Made by a program: the position numbers and the translations under genes. Positions 34,901 to 48,323 of a stretch of DNA of 64,000 nt are shown in pieces. The stretch covers positions 44,321 through 108,320 of the forward strand of contig CAJNOJ010000323.1 in NCBI GenBank assembly GCA_905250025.1, given 5' to 3'. This DNA is from Adineta ricciae (lineage: Eukaryota; Rotifera; Eurotatoria; Adinetida; Adinetidae). The notes beneath the pieces are model-generated. The model did not search any database and was not told where the DNA came from. It saw nothing but the letters and a program-made list of their open reading frames with translations. Numbering within the stretch: the first letter of the stretch is position 1; each line of letters opens with the position of its first letter.

Positions 34901-36674
34901 AATAATATCGATAAATCCAATCCTAAAAGAAAATGTCAAAAACAGATTCACAAGAGAAGAAACTCACTGTCGAATTGAATTCAAAACCATCAAGATCATT
35001 GGAATAATTTCCTGGATTTAGATAAAGATCTTCTTCATAACCAGATGTGATCATCGATGTTCCCAATGGAACAAGATTTGCAGTGATTCCTGTTGGATTA
35101 ATTTGAATATAAATTGATTTTGACGATCGAATATGAAGATAATCTTTCAATTGAATATGAAGAGTAAATTCATAAATTCCATATGGAAATGTTGTTGAAG
35201 GAATGTACAAATCAGTTCGAGTGAAATCAATCGAATCGAACAAAAGTTCATCTGTACAGTTTTTTGTACAATTTCGGACTTTCCATTGAGATTTCATTTG
35301 AAATGATTTTGAACATTCGAATCGAATTTTCGATAAAATATAAAAATCACGATTTCGACGAATTTGAATTGGTGATGAAAATGTTGAATGAGGAATGAAA
35401 TCAATTTCAACATTCGAACATTTTTCTACGCAAATAAAATATTCGATTTTATTCAAATATTTCAATTTTTACTTTCGCTTTTTGGAAAATTTGTCGAAAT
35501 TTGGTTCATTGTTGTGGAAAATTCTGTTGTTTCTTCTTTTATCGCTACAAATGAAGAATTTTTATTCGATTAAAAGCATTTTTATCAATGAAATTATCGA
35601 ACTTTGTTGGCTTTGTAAGATATTTTCAATCGTTGTCATTTCATCTAAAATTTCAAAGGAGAAATTAAAGGTTTTTCTGGAAATTTAGCAAACTTTGTTG
35701 CATTTTTTTTGTTGTTTCAATAAATGAAGAGTTTTCTACAAATGAAAAAACAAAGATTTCGCTTCTTTAGTCACTTTTTCACTTACGACACGATGTTTTT
35801 TCAAAATTAAACTTTTGAATTCGATGATTTCCCCAATCACTAACATAAATATTTCCATCAATGTCAAAACTCAGAGTATTTGGACCGGATAATTGACGAG
35901 ATTGTGAACCTTTTCCATCACATCCAACTAAACATCGAAAACCATTCGCATCTTCTCTAATTATACGATCTCCTCCATGTTCCACAATGAAAAGATATTT
36001 TTGTGCATCGAGAACAATTCCACTTGGACGATCGAGTGTAATTGTGACAGATGAAGATCCGTTTCCCACTCTCGTTTTTCCATTTAACTGCCCAACTTCA
36101 AATTGTTGGATACGATTATTTTCTAAATCTGCCACATATAAATCGAAATTCACATCAACAAATATTCCCCGAGGATAAGAAAGTTGATTGAGAGCAGAAC
36201 CATTAGTGCCATTTCCAGCAACAAGTTTTGGTTTCAAATCAACATCGTTCAACCATCTCTTCACCACTTTCTGTTGATTGGACATTGAGCAATATAACGA
36301 ATTATTTTGATCGACAAACAAACCATAACATTGAGAATCGACACTCATGACAGTGATGAAACTTTCATTTCGTTGAATCCATTGCTTAACTTGCTTGTTC
36401 GACTGACCATTATCGATAAAAATATCTCCAACATTTGTCACAAATATCGAAAATGAATTGATGAAATTCCCCGAAATGTTTTTTGTTGGATTTGAACTTT
36501 GATTCGCCCAGATTAGAATTTGTTTTGTACTCCGATTGATTGAATAGATTGTGTTGTTTGTGTTTATAAAAAGAGCATGGGGATGTGTTCCAATAATGTT
36601 TTGATCAGCAAAAGTAATTGCAGATTTATTCCAAACAGCACCCAAACAAAATTTCGGTTGATTAAACGAAAGAG
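28958..36674 (-). CDS. NHL-REJ-GPS-PLAT-polycystin (polycystin-1-like) membrane protein, 5' end unresolved
   Basis: Eleven exons join in frame: 35787-36674, 34968-35425, 34615-34922, 34370-34563, 34061-34315, 33415-34007, 33237-33362, 33076-33190, 30871-33023, 29136-30819, 28958-29088, about 2301 residues. Order: NHL beta-propeller (~1-295, with YVSDWGNHRIQKF); REJ region (~300-950, LYLNPGNYSNDLDG); GAIN/GPS with an HLT cleavage site (~1310); first TM (~1352); PLAT (~1387-1510); more TM segments; polycystin extracellular (TOP) domain and six-TM channel with pore (~1700-2258); short charged C-terminus. Polycystin-1 relatives are cleaved at GPS and form Ca-permeable or sensory channel complexes with PKD2-type subunits. 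Most introns are about 45-55 nt; the first is ~360 nt. The first exon(s) with the signal peptide are not recognised and may lie beyond the N at 37134. NHL at the N-terminus is unusual outside rotifers. Confidence 0.86.
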
Positions 36675-37134
36675 CTGAAATTGAATGAAGAAATCTATAA
36701 AATGACTGTGAAAGTTGAAGATAGGAAATCTCGGAAGAAACTTTGAGTCTGATTGATTGATTAGAAAAGGAATGTTTAAACTAAATCATTGTAAAATCCT
36801 GTTAAGTTCTCAATATTCTGTGAAAAAGTCGTTGATAATCGAATATCAAAGACGAAAGGATAATTTCTGAAAGAAATAAAGTAATTATCACCATAGTCCC
36901 TTTTGGATTTACTTTTCAACGAAATGTAATTGTGAAAGAATGATATCGGACGGATGAGTTTCGAACTGTTCTTCGGCACCAAAGATATTTGCAAAAAATC
37001 TTTCTTTTCCTATTGTCTCTTCGTTATGTCAGATTGTTTCAAGTCTGTTTGATACCGTAAATCTGACTCCTCTCGTTGACAGAACTTAAAACTCGACTAT
37101 AGAAAAAGTGTATCTTAACGAGAACAGTATCCAN
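36675..37134. other. Unassigned sequence ending at an assembly ambiguity (N at 37134)
   Basis: The missing 5' exon of the polycystin gene should be here, but I cannot define a start codon with a signal peptide and matching splice sites. A single N at 37134 is immediately followed by sequence homologous to the middle of the SecA-like gene, so it marks a join between two contigs or an unresolved base at a breakpoint. Confidence 0.6.
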
Positions 37135-40100
37135 ACGATCCGTATTGTCTGTATATAACCGAATCGAACTTGTCGGCTGCTGTCGTTGCAGTTCTTTGAA
37201 GATTGTCTTTGCATCGATCCGTGTTTCACAAATGACTAACACCGCACGACGTTTATTGACATGATCAATCGTATTCTGAACGATAGTATTCAACCAATCC
37301 TCATCCGTTGACGGTAAAACAGTCTCAAGTTGATAATGTCGTTTTGGTTTGCAAGGTGGTATGACAATGTTATCAACTTGATAAATCTTGCTTAGAGGCG
37401 CCTGAGCATCAGGAGAACCGAGTGTGCCACTGAATCCATAAATTTCGTTTTTATATCGAGTGAATAGATCGTAATTTGACATGTAATTCGTTGTGACAGT
37501 AAGCGGTGTCATTTTTAATCCGTGTTTGATTTGAAGAAATTGATGTAAATCATCACTCCATGTTGTATGACATTGAATGACACCAGTGTTTGAATAATCG
37601 ATGGGCATGATACGTAATGTTCCCATTTCATCTTTCTTTATGATGTACTGGTAATCAAGGCGATACTCAACTTTGGCCTGAATACCGTGATCAATCCATA
37701 ATGGTAGAGAACTAGATACGAAATCACTCAAATGAGCAGGATACTTCAATTGTGTTTTGGAGTTATAAATAAAATATCGAGCCGTTTTCAGAATCTGATC
37801 TCTATTTGAGATCGGATCGGAAAACTTATTGATTATTTGCCAAATTTGACATAAAAGAGGATTTAACCATTCCATTCCTGGCAGGTGGTCAGCAAGACGA
37901 GCAGTAGCGTTTGTTTCATCGATTAGCATACTATCGACTTCATCGATAATAACCAAATCAAAGGGTCGATCAGCACGCGTTTTCAATAAACTGAATTCAT
38001 CGCGTAAAATATCAAATTGGAATTGACTAGCTGTACCATAGACAATGTTCGCCTTATAGCAACATTTGAATCCTTCGACATAATTTGTCTCATCGTTGTT
38101 ATGCGCAGCAGTCAAATTGAACATTTCATAAAACGATTTCCACTGATTTACATCACGTTTCGCTAATGTTATTGAACTGGTGACGATATCAACGCGTTTG
38201 CCTTGTATGGCTTTAATCACAGTCAATATGGAAACAATCGTTGACTTGCCTTCACCAGTCAACACCTGTAACAATCGCCCGCTATCATGATTCCGATCAA
38301 GAATAATTAGAATAGCTAAAATTTGAACATCACGAACTTCAAAAGTCGAGTGAAGATAGATCGTTCGATGGAGAACTGCGAGAACTTCTGGTAGATAGCC
38401 CCGTTCCACATTGTCTTTATTCTGCTGCTGGCTTATTGACGACGCCCATGATTTGATGTGTGATACATTTCAATCTTTTATCGGAATTTTTTGTTTAGAT
38501 ATCAATGAACTTGACTTCAATGCCTGATTCATCCTGTTTAGTATCTCGATGAATGAGGTTCGAAATTGTATCCTATTCAAAGTTTGAATTTCCTCCAGTA
38601 ATGTGGAGATTGGCTTTTCTGGATTTGTCAAACCAAATTGGTACTCAATCACACAAATATGTACTGAAAATGGCCACAAGTGGGCTTCTTCGCTTGAATA
38701 TATCTGGTTTAATTTACCGACGATATCGTCCTTCATTTTATATTGGCATATTGTCTTCAAACTATCGACGAAGTGAGCAAGACTCTGACACGAGTCAGCT
38801 TCAGTTCGGACATAGCTGAGCATTCCGATCAGTTTGTCTAGCATCCATCCTAGTTCGAGTAATCGATGCAAATAACCGCGAGCGGATATCAATTGTGCTT
38901 GAGGACCGTGCCATTGACGTACGAGAAGACGATTGACAACGGTCAATTCGATTTCACGCACTAAAGATATGAAATCTTTAGTATTCGATACATTAGAAAA
39001 GAGTTGAGTGAGCTCGGTGTTGGTAATTTGATGTTTTTCAATCATGTCGAGATATGTGATGATATGTTCAGGTTGTTGAACACTTCTCAGGAAAATTTCG
39101 ATCATGTCAGCCGAAATCACGTCTTGTTTAGCAATCCGATCGGCAAGGTGGTTGATGGTGACTCGCGAATAGATAGCATTACAGAGGCATTCGTCCAGTT
39201 TGCCTTGAATGAAAAATCGGCGAAGATTGATAAACCAATTTGTGTCATCTGATTGGAGAATTTCAAGTGAATGATCAGTTAACGTTTGTAAACAGATTAG
39301 GATCTGATTGATATGTGAAAGACTTAAGGAATATGTTCGTTGTTTTTGAATGAGTTCCTGGAGGATAAGATCACGTTCATCATCGTACAAATCGTACTCT
39401 TTATATTGTTCAAGTAGAGTTAAATGATGATACAAACCGACGATTTCATCGGGTTCATTGTTTGCACATCCAGTCAAGAGCTCAACGCACAAACATTCTC
39501 GGGACCACTGTTCTGGTGTTAAATCGAATACGGTCGAGTCAAAATAATTAATGAAGAGTAGAGTATGCAATGTACCGAGATATTGATCGAATGTTTTCAA
39601 TTGGGATAATTTTTCATCGTCAACTATTGCAGGAAATCGAAGTTTCGTTAGGTATTCCAGAAGATCTTCGACAGCTCCCTGCAACATTTGATATCGAAGA
39701 ACAGAAAGGGTTCTTAGAGATGACTCTTTGGAAAGTTGAGATATGAGACATGAAAGGATTTCTTTTGGTAACAGTTGATTTCGAGCAGCGCCTTCGAGAG
39801 CTAAGACACTTTCACTAATCGTGATTTGTTTGCTAAGAATTTCTAACGTTTCCAATTGTAAGACGATTTTCTTCTGTGTCAAAATTTGGATCAGTTTAAA
39901 CATCTGTTTCGACTGATAAACTAGAAAAACATCTTGTATTGCTTCATAAACATCAGCGTCCATTTCGATGTCATGTTTCAATGCTTCAATGAGTATACCC
40001 GACGTTAAATCTTTATGAATACTCAATAACCAAGCACAGGCTAGGAAAACTTCGCATGGAATTCGTTGATCAAGAGCCAGCATTCCTTGGAAAATCTGCA

Positions 40101-43100
40101 AAGCACGAGACACATCGGCTTGATTCGATGACTGCAGCATCGTTGCAACACTTTCCACTTGATTCCAATCCTGTTCGTATGCAAAGAATAGTTGCACTTT
40201 AGCATGTTCGACATAGCCTCGGAGCAGTTTTCTTGCAGTTTCTCGTACGATAGTGCTCCGAACTAATCATTACGTACAAGAGGTCATCAAGGACAGATGA
40301 TGGTAGGGTTACCGATGCTTGGAATAGTAGGGGAATTGTAATCGCATTAATTGTTTCATCGCGTAAAGTAGTAAAAATAGCACTGAGTATTTGAGTGGAA
40401 AGAAGTCGTCGTTGTGAAATCGTATTTGCCGCTTCTATTTTTAAATTGACATCATCCGTGTATAATGCATGCGAGAATTTGTTTAAATCTTGAACAAAAC
40501 TTTCATCCTCTTCGATATGAACTACTTGTTTGATTGACTGAGCACATACGAGGATTTTCGATACTGTTGACAGAATTTCGGCATTATCGCAATGATTTAA
40601 TAGATGTTTGAGTTTCTCAACGACATCCGGTATCAATATCAGACCATTTCTAAGTAAAGCTTCAATAATAGAATAAATATCCTGACTTATTGTAGGTGAT
40701 GATGAATATAAATCGAGAAGTGATGGAAGATCTGCTTGGTTGATCTCTTCTGGCCATCGGTGGGCAATCGTTTTTGAACACATGATCAACCGATGTTGTA
40801 GATTCTGCTCAACAGCAAGCAGTGCATTTGAGTTAGAGCATCGAAGGATTTTTTGGACAATGTGCCGGTCAAGTGACTTGTGATGTTCAATAAGATGCTG
40901 ATAGATTTCAACGACATAAACGCTGACCAGTGGTTTGTCCAAGAAGTTGCTCAAATAACGAACGATTTCGTCGGAGATTAAATAGTTCTGACGGCTGAGG
41001 TGGGTGAATATTTTCATCAAATTAATCAGTGATTCTTCTTCAGATCTCCGAAGAATTCGCCAGAAAAAGTCTATCCGATGGTGCTCAAAGCGTTGTCCAT
41101 TATCTATTATGTTAACAAAGATCGTTAACAGGGATGATCTTAATTGTGACGAGTTTAATAGTTTGAAAAGTGTTTCTACAACCGATCCTGGCATGTGTTG
41201 TCCAGTGGAAGTCATAGTTAACAACTCATTCGCAGCTTTTTCCTTGCTTATCGAAACATTCGAATAGCGAAGAACATCGGCACAATAGTGCTGTCGAAGA
41301 AGATGAATGATATCACTTGGCAGCGGTTGATTGCGATCGGCAAGTTGAAGTAAAATAGCAATATTACTAAGATGACTTTTTCCAAAGAGTAAACAACCCA
41401 GATGAGCAATGGTTCGTTCCAATAAAATATGACCTTGGTAAACAACTGCAATCTTCAAAAGTTTGACTACTTGAGGAATCGCTTCGGTTTCTGTTGTCAG
41501 TAAATGTTCTAGACATAAAATTGTTCGTTCCAACAATGGTTTTTTTCCATGTGCAAGGTCAATATAGCAAGTGCATGTGTGGCAATTGAAGATTCCTTAT
41601 CGTCCAGGCAGTATTCAATGACTTCCAACAGTGCATCGGATAATTCGTACCGGTTTTTCATTAGATATTGAAGAAATTCCAATGCGAGAATTTGCACCTG
41701 TAATCCAAACTGACTACGAAAGAATATCAGTAAATTATCGACTTTGAAATCATTATTCGAACGTTTCTTGACTTTTTTGTGCCAGTATTGAATGAAGGCG
41801 AGTCCGGCAGTATTACGAATATGAGACTCAGAGTCATCAAGACAGACTTCGATTGCCTTCAGTACTGGAGAAGGTAAATCTTGATCGTTATCAACCACAT
41901 ATTTCAGTATCCAAATCGTCTGTTGGCGCAAGAGAAAATCGTTGTCTGGTCGGAAGAAAACATTAACGAGTTTATCAAGAATTTCGGTGGATAGACGTTC
42001 TTTTGCTTTGACTAACTTCATATAGATAGATAAGATATTGCATACCAACTTCTGATCTTCACACTGTAACATAACTGTAAGCCCTTCAAGAATACGATTG
42101 GGCAGACGTGAGTTTTCATCATTACCAATCAAGCATAATGTCACAGCAGTTGACTGTCGAAGATCATCATTCGCATCTTGCAAAATCTCTCCAAGCCGAT
42201 CGATCAGCTCGGGTTTGAGCGAACATTTTCTTTCCATGTTCTTAATACTGTACTGAAGAGCCCCTAGACAGTTGCGCCGCGTCATCAGAGAACGATCTTT
42301 TAATTTTGCCATGTCACATAGGATCTTCATGTGTTTCGGTGAAAATATTCGCTTTCCTACAGCCGCTGCTTTGAAGTATAGATAGCTAACTTTGTCAGAC
42401 GTTTCGTTTGAAATTAGATTATCTTCGATAGACTCGAGATTCAATGTTACATGATGACCATTCTTCACACATAGAGCATAAAGTTCAATAATCTTCTCTT
42501 TGACAAAACCGACTTGATAGTTCCGACATTCATCTAACTTTCGTTCGATTTTTTCAATATGTCTTGGTTGAAGCGATCCATCTCGACGTGTTACTACTAG
42601 TAGACACTCAGCACAAATTAAACCCAATTCGTATTCCGTACTCAGCAACTTATCGATCATGACGTCAATAGCATGCTCTGGTAGAGTTTGCCCAGCGTTC
42701 GTAGCATCTAAAAAGGCAGTAGCAACAAGCTTCTGCATTGTAGTTCGCCGTGTTATAGAAAGCCAGCGCCAACCATTGTCCATCTTGTCGCTCAAGTAAT
42801 GGAAGTCTTGCGACTTTAGACTTCCTTGTTTTGCTAGCAAACCAAGATGGTTTATTTCGCTTACAGTTCGACGATGCCAAGCTTGATTATCACCTGTTTC
42901 GATAAGTGTCGGCCGAATTTCAATATGGCTCGTGCAATCAAAGTCAACAACTGTATCGAGTAAATGATCAAAATTTACTGAATCAGTAAGAGGCGCGATA
43001 ACATTTTCTTGTGAATGCACGATTAACGTATTTCGAGTAACAACAAGTTCTCTTTTTACATCCGAACTTAAACTATGCAGTACTACCTTCGACACATTTC

Positions 43101-43914
43101 GCTCATCGCCGAGAAATTCGAGAAGTTCTTGAACACATTCAATTATCGAATTATCTCTGTTGGCTGCCAATTCATATAACCTGTCTAATGTACTTGAACT
43201 CACGCGTGCTCCATTTATGACAATCTTGTATAGAGTTTTGGTGGCAACAACAAGAAATTTCTTCGTTGTACTATCGCTTATAATTATTTTCTCCAGTTCG
43301 AGTTTGATATGATCTGCTAATTGTTTTCTTTTTCGACAAATATTGAGCATTGTATGAATGACTGTTATACGGGCTTGCTCTTTTAATTCCAAATCGTTCG
43401 ATAAACTTATTATCGACATCCATCGATCATCGGAAACTAATTGAATATACTCGTCATTTTCTGACATCTTTCGAAATATAAACAGTACAATCCATTGTAA
43501 CGCAGAGTCGTGTAAATATTCATATAGGCACTCAATTATCGTTGGTATGAGAATGGTAGTGCATGGCATTGTCGATGCAAATGCCCACAGAATGCATTGA
43601 CGCATAGTAGAATCTGCTGACTTCAGTAGTTCGCTCAGATCCGCAAAGTACGTTGGTTCTATAAAACTGCTGTGCCAGGTAGCATATGCATATAGGATGT
43701 GTTTGGCACAGAGTGAGCCTTCAACATCGTCATTATTTCCCGCTAAGGTTTGAATTTGGTAAAGTAAATTATATTGTAATTCTTCACCACTTTTCACCGC
43801 GCATATGATTTGTTGACAAGTATCGGGGTCCGCTAGACTGGCTAAGTGATGCGTAAGAAATGATAAAATAATTTCGTCAACATTATCGAAGAAAACGTTT
43901 TTGTTATTCTCCAT
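37135..43914 (-). pseudogene. SecA-like pseudogene, truncated and frameshifted
   Basis: Second copy of the SecA-like gene, covering about codons 1-2260. Its ATG is at 43912-43914. Compared with the intact copy it has a 1-nt deletion in a T-run at ~41545, a 2-nt deletion at ~40252 that restores the frame, a TGG-to-TGA nonsense codon at ~38470-38472, and it ends at the N. Walker A and DEVD are still readable, but everything from just before the GRGTD motif to the C-terminus is missing. Three independent lesions plus the truncation make loss of function likely; base-call errors could explain one but hardly all. In the first ~205 residues I count about 27 amino-acid differences from the intact copy. 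Confidence 0.85.
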
Positions 43915-45467
43915 CGTGTGCAATTGTTAGACGAAGAATGACGGCAAGTTTATTTGTTGGCATTACCTACACCTATACAATTTTATTCTACCGAACGTTT
44001 TCATACAGAAAAGAGTCCAACATACAATAAAGAAAAGGAAAAAGTGAAGTAATACAAACTATGGCCAACTGCGAAGTCACAGAAAAAGAATTGCGTTAAT
44101 ACTGTAAACAATTATATGAATTGAATGAAAACAAAAGTTGGAAAAAGCGCGGATTTCTACTACTATGCACTTCAAATGAAAATTTGTTTTGACGAAAGAG
44201 ATGTATACGCAAATAGAGCTACATGCTCATTGATTTCTTCGTCTTCTTCTCGAAAATCGCATCATTCTAATAGACACTGCACATCAGATAACTGGATTTT
44301 CACAGAGTAAAACACTTTTTTTTCCGAAAACTGATCTGGTATGGTGTATCTTCATATCCACCGTGTAATTTGTGAAAGTGTCCGTGCTTTGGACGCGTCA
44401 TCACACCCACCCTCACCCTCAAGATGCTAATTGAAACTAGTTTGCATAAACAGTTAATCGTTTGATCAATGAACAAAATGTATAATCACGCGTACCGATG
44501 TATTCTTTATTATTTTACGTTTCCTACCTTTAACCGTAAAACACTGATATAACTATATGTCGTAGTATCGATTAAAATATTTTGATTCGAACTAGGATAG
44601 ACTAAACTTTTTCAAGGTAAAATATCTATGCATGATTAAACTAGAAGATTAGCTTCCAGGTATATCGGTCTTTGTTTCGACACTATGTTTAATACAAAGA
44701 AATATTTTAATTTAATGGAGCATAGTCACACGTTTCTCGCCGCAACATATCGAACTTTTAATGTAGCACAACAATACAAATCCGCGAAAAAATAATCGAA
44801 GTGTCAATGATCGCTTTAATGTTATTACAGAATTGCAAAACGTTTTCTTCTTTTCTCTATTATTTAATGGATGAATGAAAGAGTAGCTTTTTCAAATTTG
44901 TCAGATTTCTTCTAATAAAGAAATATGCATAGAGCCAAAGAACGACGATCGCTACCCACTACTTGCTGTTTTTAGATTGTTGAAATCAAAATTGACTAGA
45001 AAGTAGTCATGTCTTTTTTTACGCCATATTTGGCACTATGGTCGCTGCATACTTGAGTATAACGTACTTTTTCTTTTTTTGGAAGTCATGTTCCGAAAAA
45101 GTACGTTCTTTTTTTGTTCTTTCCTTCCAAAAACAAGAGCATGCAGGACGATAAACGTTTACGAACGACAAAAATTAGAGCAAGACGAGAAGACAGCAGT
45201 AAACTGGTTGCTGTCTAATAATATAGAACAGTAAGTTTTATTGAACTGAATCGATAGTGAGAAGAATATCGAATCTATATAACAATTAAAAGTCAATTTT
45301 CGATCATTCTTGCGAAATTATCGATTTCTACTCGATTATATTTACCGATTATTTATAAACATAACAAATGTGATCTACATCACGAGTTTATTTTAGAATG
45401 ATGATTATTCTATTCTATTACCTGAAATAGACCATCCTCTATTGAAACATTCATTCACTTTGTTACC
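43915..45467. other. Intergenic, counterpart of 15553-17790
   Basis: No supported gene. It is shorter than the block A version, with a small block-B-only stretch near 44.49-44.57 kb. The hairpin is kept (separate entry). Confidence 0.5.
45061..45107. repeat. Conserved 13-bp inverted repeat, block B copy
   Basis: Arms at 45061-45073 and 45095-45107 are identical to those at 17383-17429, about 360 bp upstream of the sulfotransferase ATG. Confidence 0.6.
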
Positions 45468-46858
45468 ATGGATTCAAATGTGCTCGTTAGAAGAAGTTTC
45501 ACAACCGGCTACTTTCGAATATACAAGAAGTATTATCTACATATAATTGCCTTGATAGGTTTCCTGATTGTGGTCCAAAGCCGTACACATGTTGTTTTCG
45601 CGAGTAAGAAAAAAAGAAATTTAACTGATGAAAACATCTGAAAAGTACTTTCTATCCAGCTGCATCGATAATCTACCAATATTCGCCGAACTTACATAAC
45701 GGGAGTCATAATTATACCTATTTAAGGAAATGTCCATCGGAAAACTCACCCAAGCATCTTTCTGTACATCCAAATCAACTAGTCAATATGATATCCATAG
45801 TCTTACAGTCCAGTTCTTTGATGTACTGTCCTGTTCCAAAAATAGCAACAAAAACTCTGCTAAATATTATACTATATGTGCATGTGCGTGATCTTATTCA
45901 TCGCGTCGAGAATAATTGGACAAATGTTAGCACTAACAGACCACAGATAGAAAAGATGATTAATATTTCTGCTTTTATCGAAGATCTGCGATTTGTATAA
46001 CATTTAGATGTTCATTCTAGTATTGGAAACTTAAACATTTCATTCTTTTAGAATGGAGTTGTCATTCCGCAATCGGAGATGCCCAAGTCTGTTGCTGAGT
46101 TTCTTCACATGTATCTCAACATTCTTCAGTTTGGTAAGATCAATACATCGTCTTCATCGAAACTCGTTAATCCTTGGCGTCTTCGTTTCACATTCTCATT
46201 CCCTTATTTTCGCCTGAACAATCTTCCTAGTTTAGCAGAGATATTCACACCATCTTTCAATCGGGTTATTTTCGTTCGTCATCCTTTTGAACGTCTAGCA
46301 TCGGCTTACAAAGAGAGAATTGCTACGCTTGCCAAGGATAGGATTGAACCCGAACCCGAATACGACGCCATGCGCATAGAAATTTGCCAACAACGCGTAG
46401 TGTCTCAAAGAGTTCGTTCATTAAAACCAACACAAGATTCATGCATGTATACGGTGCCGTCATTCGAAGACTTTCTTCGCTATATTCTTACCATAACTCA
46501 CATACCTAATGGAATTGCTCGCATGAACTACCACTGGCAACCGTATTCCGTCCTCTGTCAAGTTTGTAAATTTAAATATAATTTCATTGGTAAATATGAA
46601 ATGTTCAACGATGATTTATCTCGATTCCTCAAGCTTTACAATATATCTAATTGGAATATTGAGCGACGAAATGGTGCATCAGGTCTCTCTAAGCAGGATT
46701 ATCAAGCTTATTATAACACACTGCCAGATGATCTTATTTGCGATCTGATCAAATTATACAGTGATGATATGCGTTTATTTAAGTATCGAATTGAAGATTA
46801 CGTTAATCGAACTACCTTATTTCAAAATTGTAAATGGCTCACGCCAACCGTTTCTTAA
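45468..46858 (+). CDS. Carbohydrate sulfotransferase, block B copy
   Basis: Exons 45468-45603, 45660-45994 and 46052-46858 have exactly the same lengths as the block A gene (136, 335, 807 nt) and the same GT-AG sites, giving 425 residues. The PAPS-binding motifs PVPKIATKT and RVIFVRHPFERLASAY are unchanged. In exon 2 a GTAAGT in block A reads GGGAGT here, and an ATG reads AGG. This shows that the stretch is exon and not an intron or alternative start. No disabling change is seen, so this copy should be functional as a Golgi type II sulfotransferase. Confidence 0.87.
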
Positions 46859-47441
46859 TACTTCAAATTTAAACACGAAATGCGTTAACTTACATGTCAA
46901 GAATTCGAATTAGTCATTTTGCAGGACTTTGCTAAAATATATTTTGTTTTACTTTTTATGTTTGTATAGATGAGTATAGCACGCCTTTGTCTTGCATTCT
47001 CATTCTGTTTCCAATAAATAATGTATAAACACATCAATGGATGAGTTAATTGCTTTGTTAGTGCTTCAGGAATCCGTAGAAAACATCAATAACTGGTGAA
47101 GTGGAGTACAGATGTAAAAGCGCGTCATTCGTAAAGTCGACTGATTGATTTGATAAAATCTTAATGAACTTCCAATGGATCACTTCTCTACTCCTTAATA
47201 CATTGTTTCTATTCAGATGACTTAGTTCATAGGGATATAACCCTATTTTCATTTCGAATTGATACGAACAGGTTTCAAGAGCAATCAAAAAGTCAAGATT
47301 ATCATTTTACTTTTTTAGACGTTTTATTCGAATAAAATAGATATTACAGAAAAAAAACACTCGGTTTAAAAGCACATTTTTATTAGTATTTTCAGTTTGA
47401 TAAACTACACAAAACCAACAAAAAAAACTTGTCCAATGAAA
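46859..47441. other. Intergenic, convergent 3' ends, block B
   Basis: Counterpart of 19182-19711 with a small extra stretch near 47.04-47.09 kb. AT-rich; no gene seen. Confidence 0.5.
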
Positions 47442-48323
47442 CTAGTTAAGAGGCGTATTTGCTGTTGGTTTGCACAATGATCGATACGGTGAAAGACGTG
47501 GAGCATAGTGAGTAGAACGGAACTTTTTACTTTGATTACGAGCAAAGTACTGCGGTGATTGTTGATAAGCATTATTTAAACGTGAAAAACTAGAGAAAGA
47601 GCTGACAGATATCACCTGATCACTTTGACCTTTATTTGAAAATAGTTGTACAAGATTAGTGTTAGTTTCATTAAAAATCATAGTGTCCTCTTTCGCTGAA
47701 AAAGCATGATTTAATGTTTTATGGAATGAATTGGGTTTTGCACATGTCGTCATTGTGGAGCTTTGCGTCGATCGTGCAGAATCGTTGCGAGAATATCTTG
47801 TCGACTGATCAACACTTGTTTCTGTAGATATGAATCTGTGTCGCATCGCGTTGATGTTTGGTTCATATCTAAATAATTCGATACAAAAATGCATAGGATT
47901 AGTTTAACTTCTTCACATAGAAAATATGTGTTTTCTCACTCTTTGATAACGTCACTAACTAACGCAAATGGCTGTCGTCGTTCACTTCTGACTGTTTCCG
48001 GAGTTAATGGCTTGTAAATCTCACGTGGTCGTCGAGTCACAATAACACTTCTGTAGATTGGAATGAAATCGCCATCGTTCTGATATTCTAAAAACACTAG
48101 TAGAAATGGATGTCAAAAGATCATATAGCGAAGAAAACATACCATGATCGGTCGAAGCATCTTTGACGATATAAACTGTCTCATCTTTCCAACGACGTAA
48201 TTTCTTTTTGTTCGACTGACCGATAAGAGAATCTTTGAGTTGATTTACGACGCAACCTACCTGATTACAAGGAAAGACTTTGAAATCCTTCTCAGACTTA
48301 AATCGATAACGAATACAAGACAT
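47442..48323 (-). CDS. DWNN-domain protein, block B copy
   Basis: Exons 48143-48323, 47940-48087 and 47442-47868 (181, 148, 427 nt) give 251 residues. The ATG at 48323 yields MSCIRYRF, even closer to the canonical DWNN opening than the block A copy. The Ser/Thr-rich tail differs most between copies, while the DWNN part is well kept. It has no zinc knuckle or RING. Being open in both blocks supports a genuine DWNN-only gene. Confidence 0.75.

Noticed and set aside
36776-36994. Possible first exon of the polycystin gene
   Set aside because: No signal peptide, and no splice pair that joins it in frame to the NHL exon.
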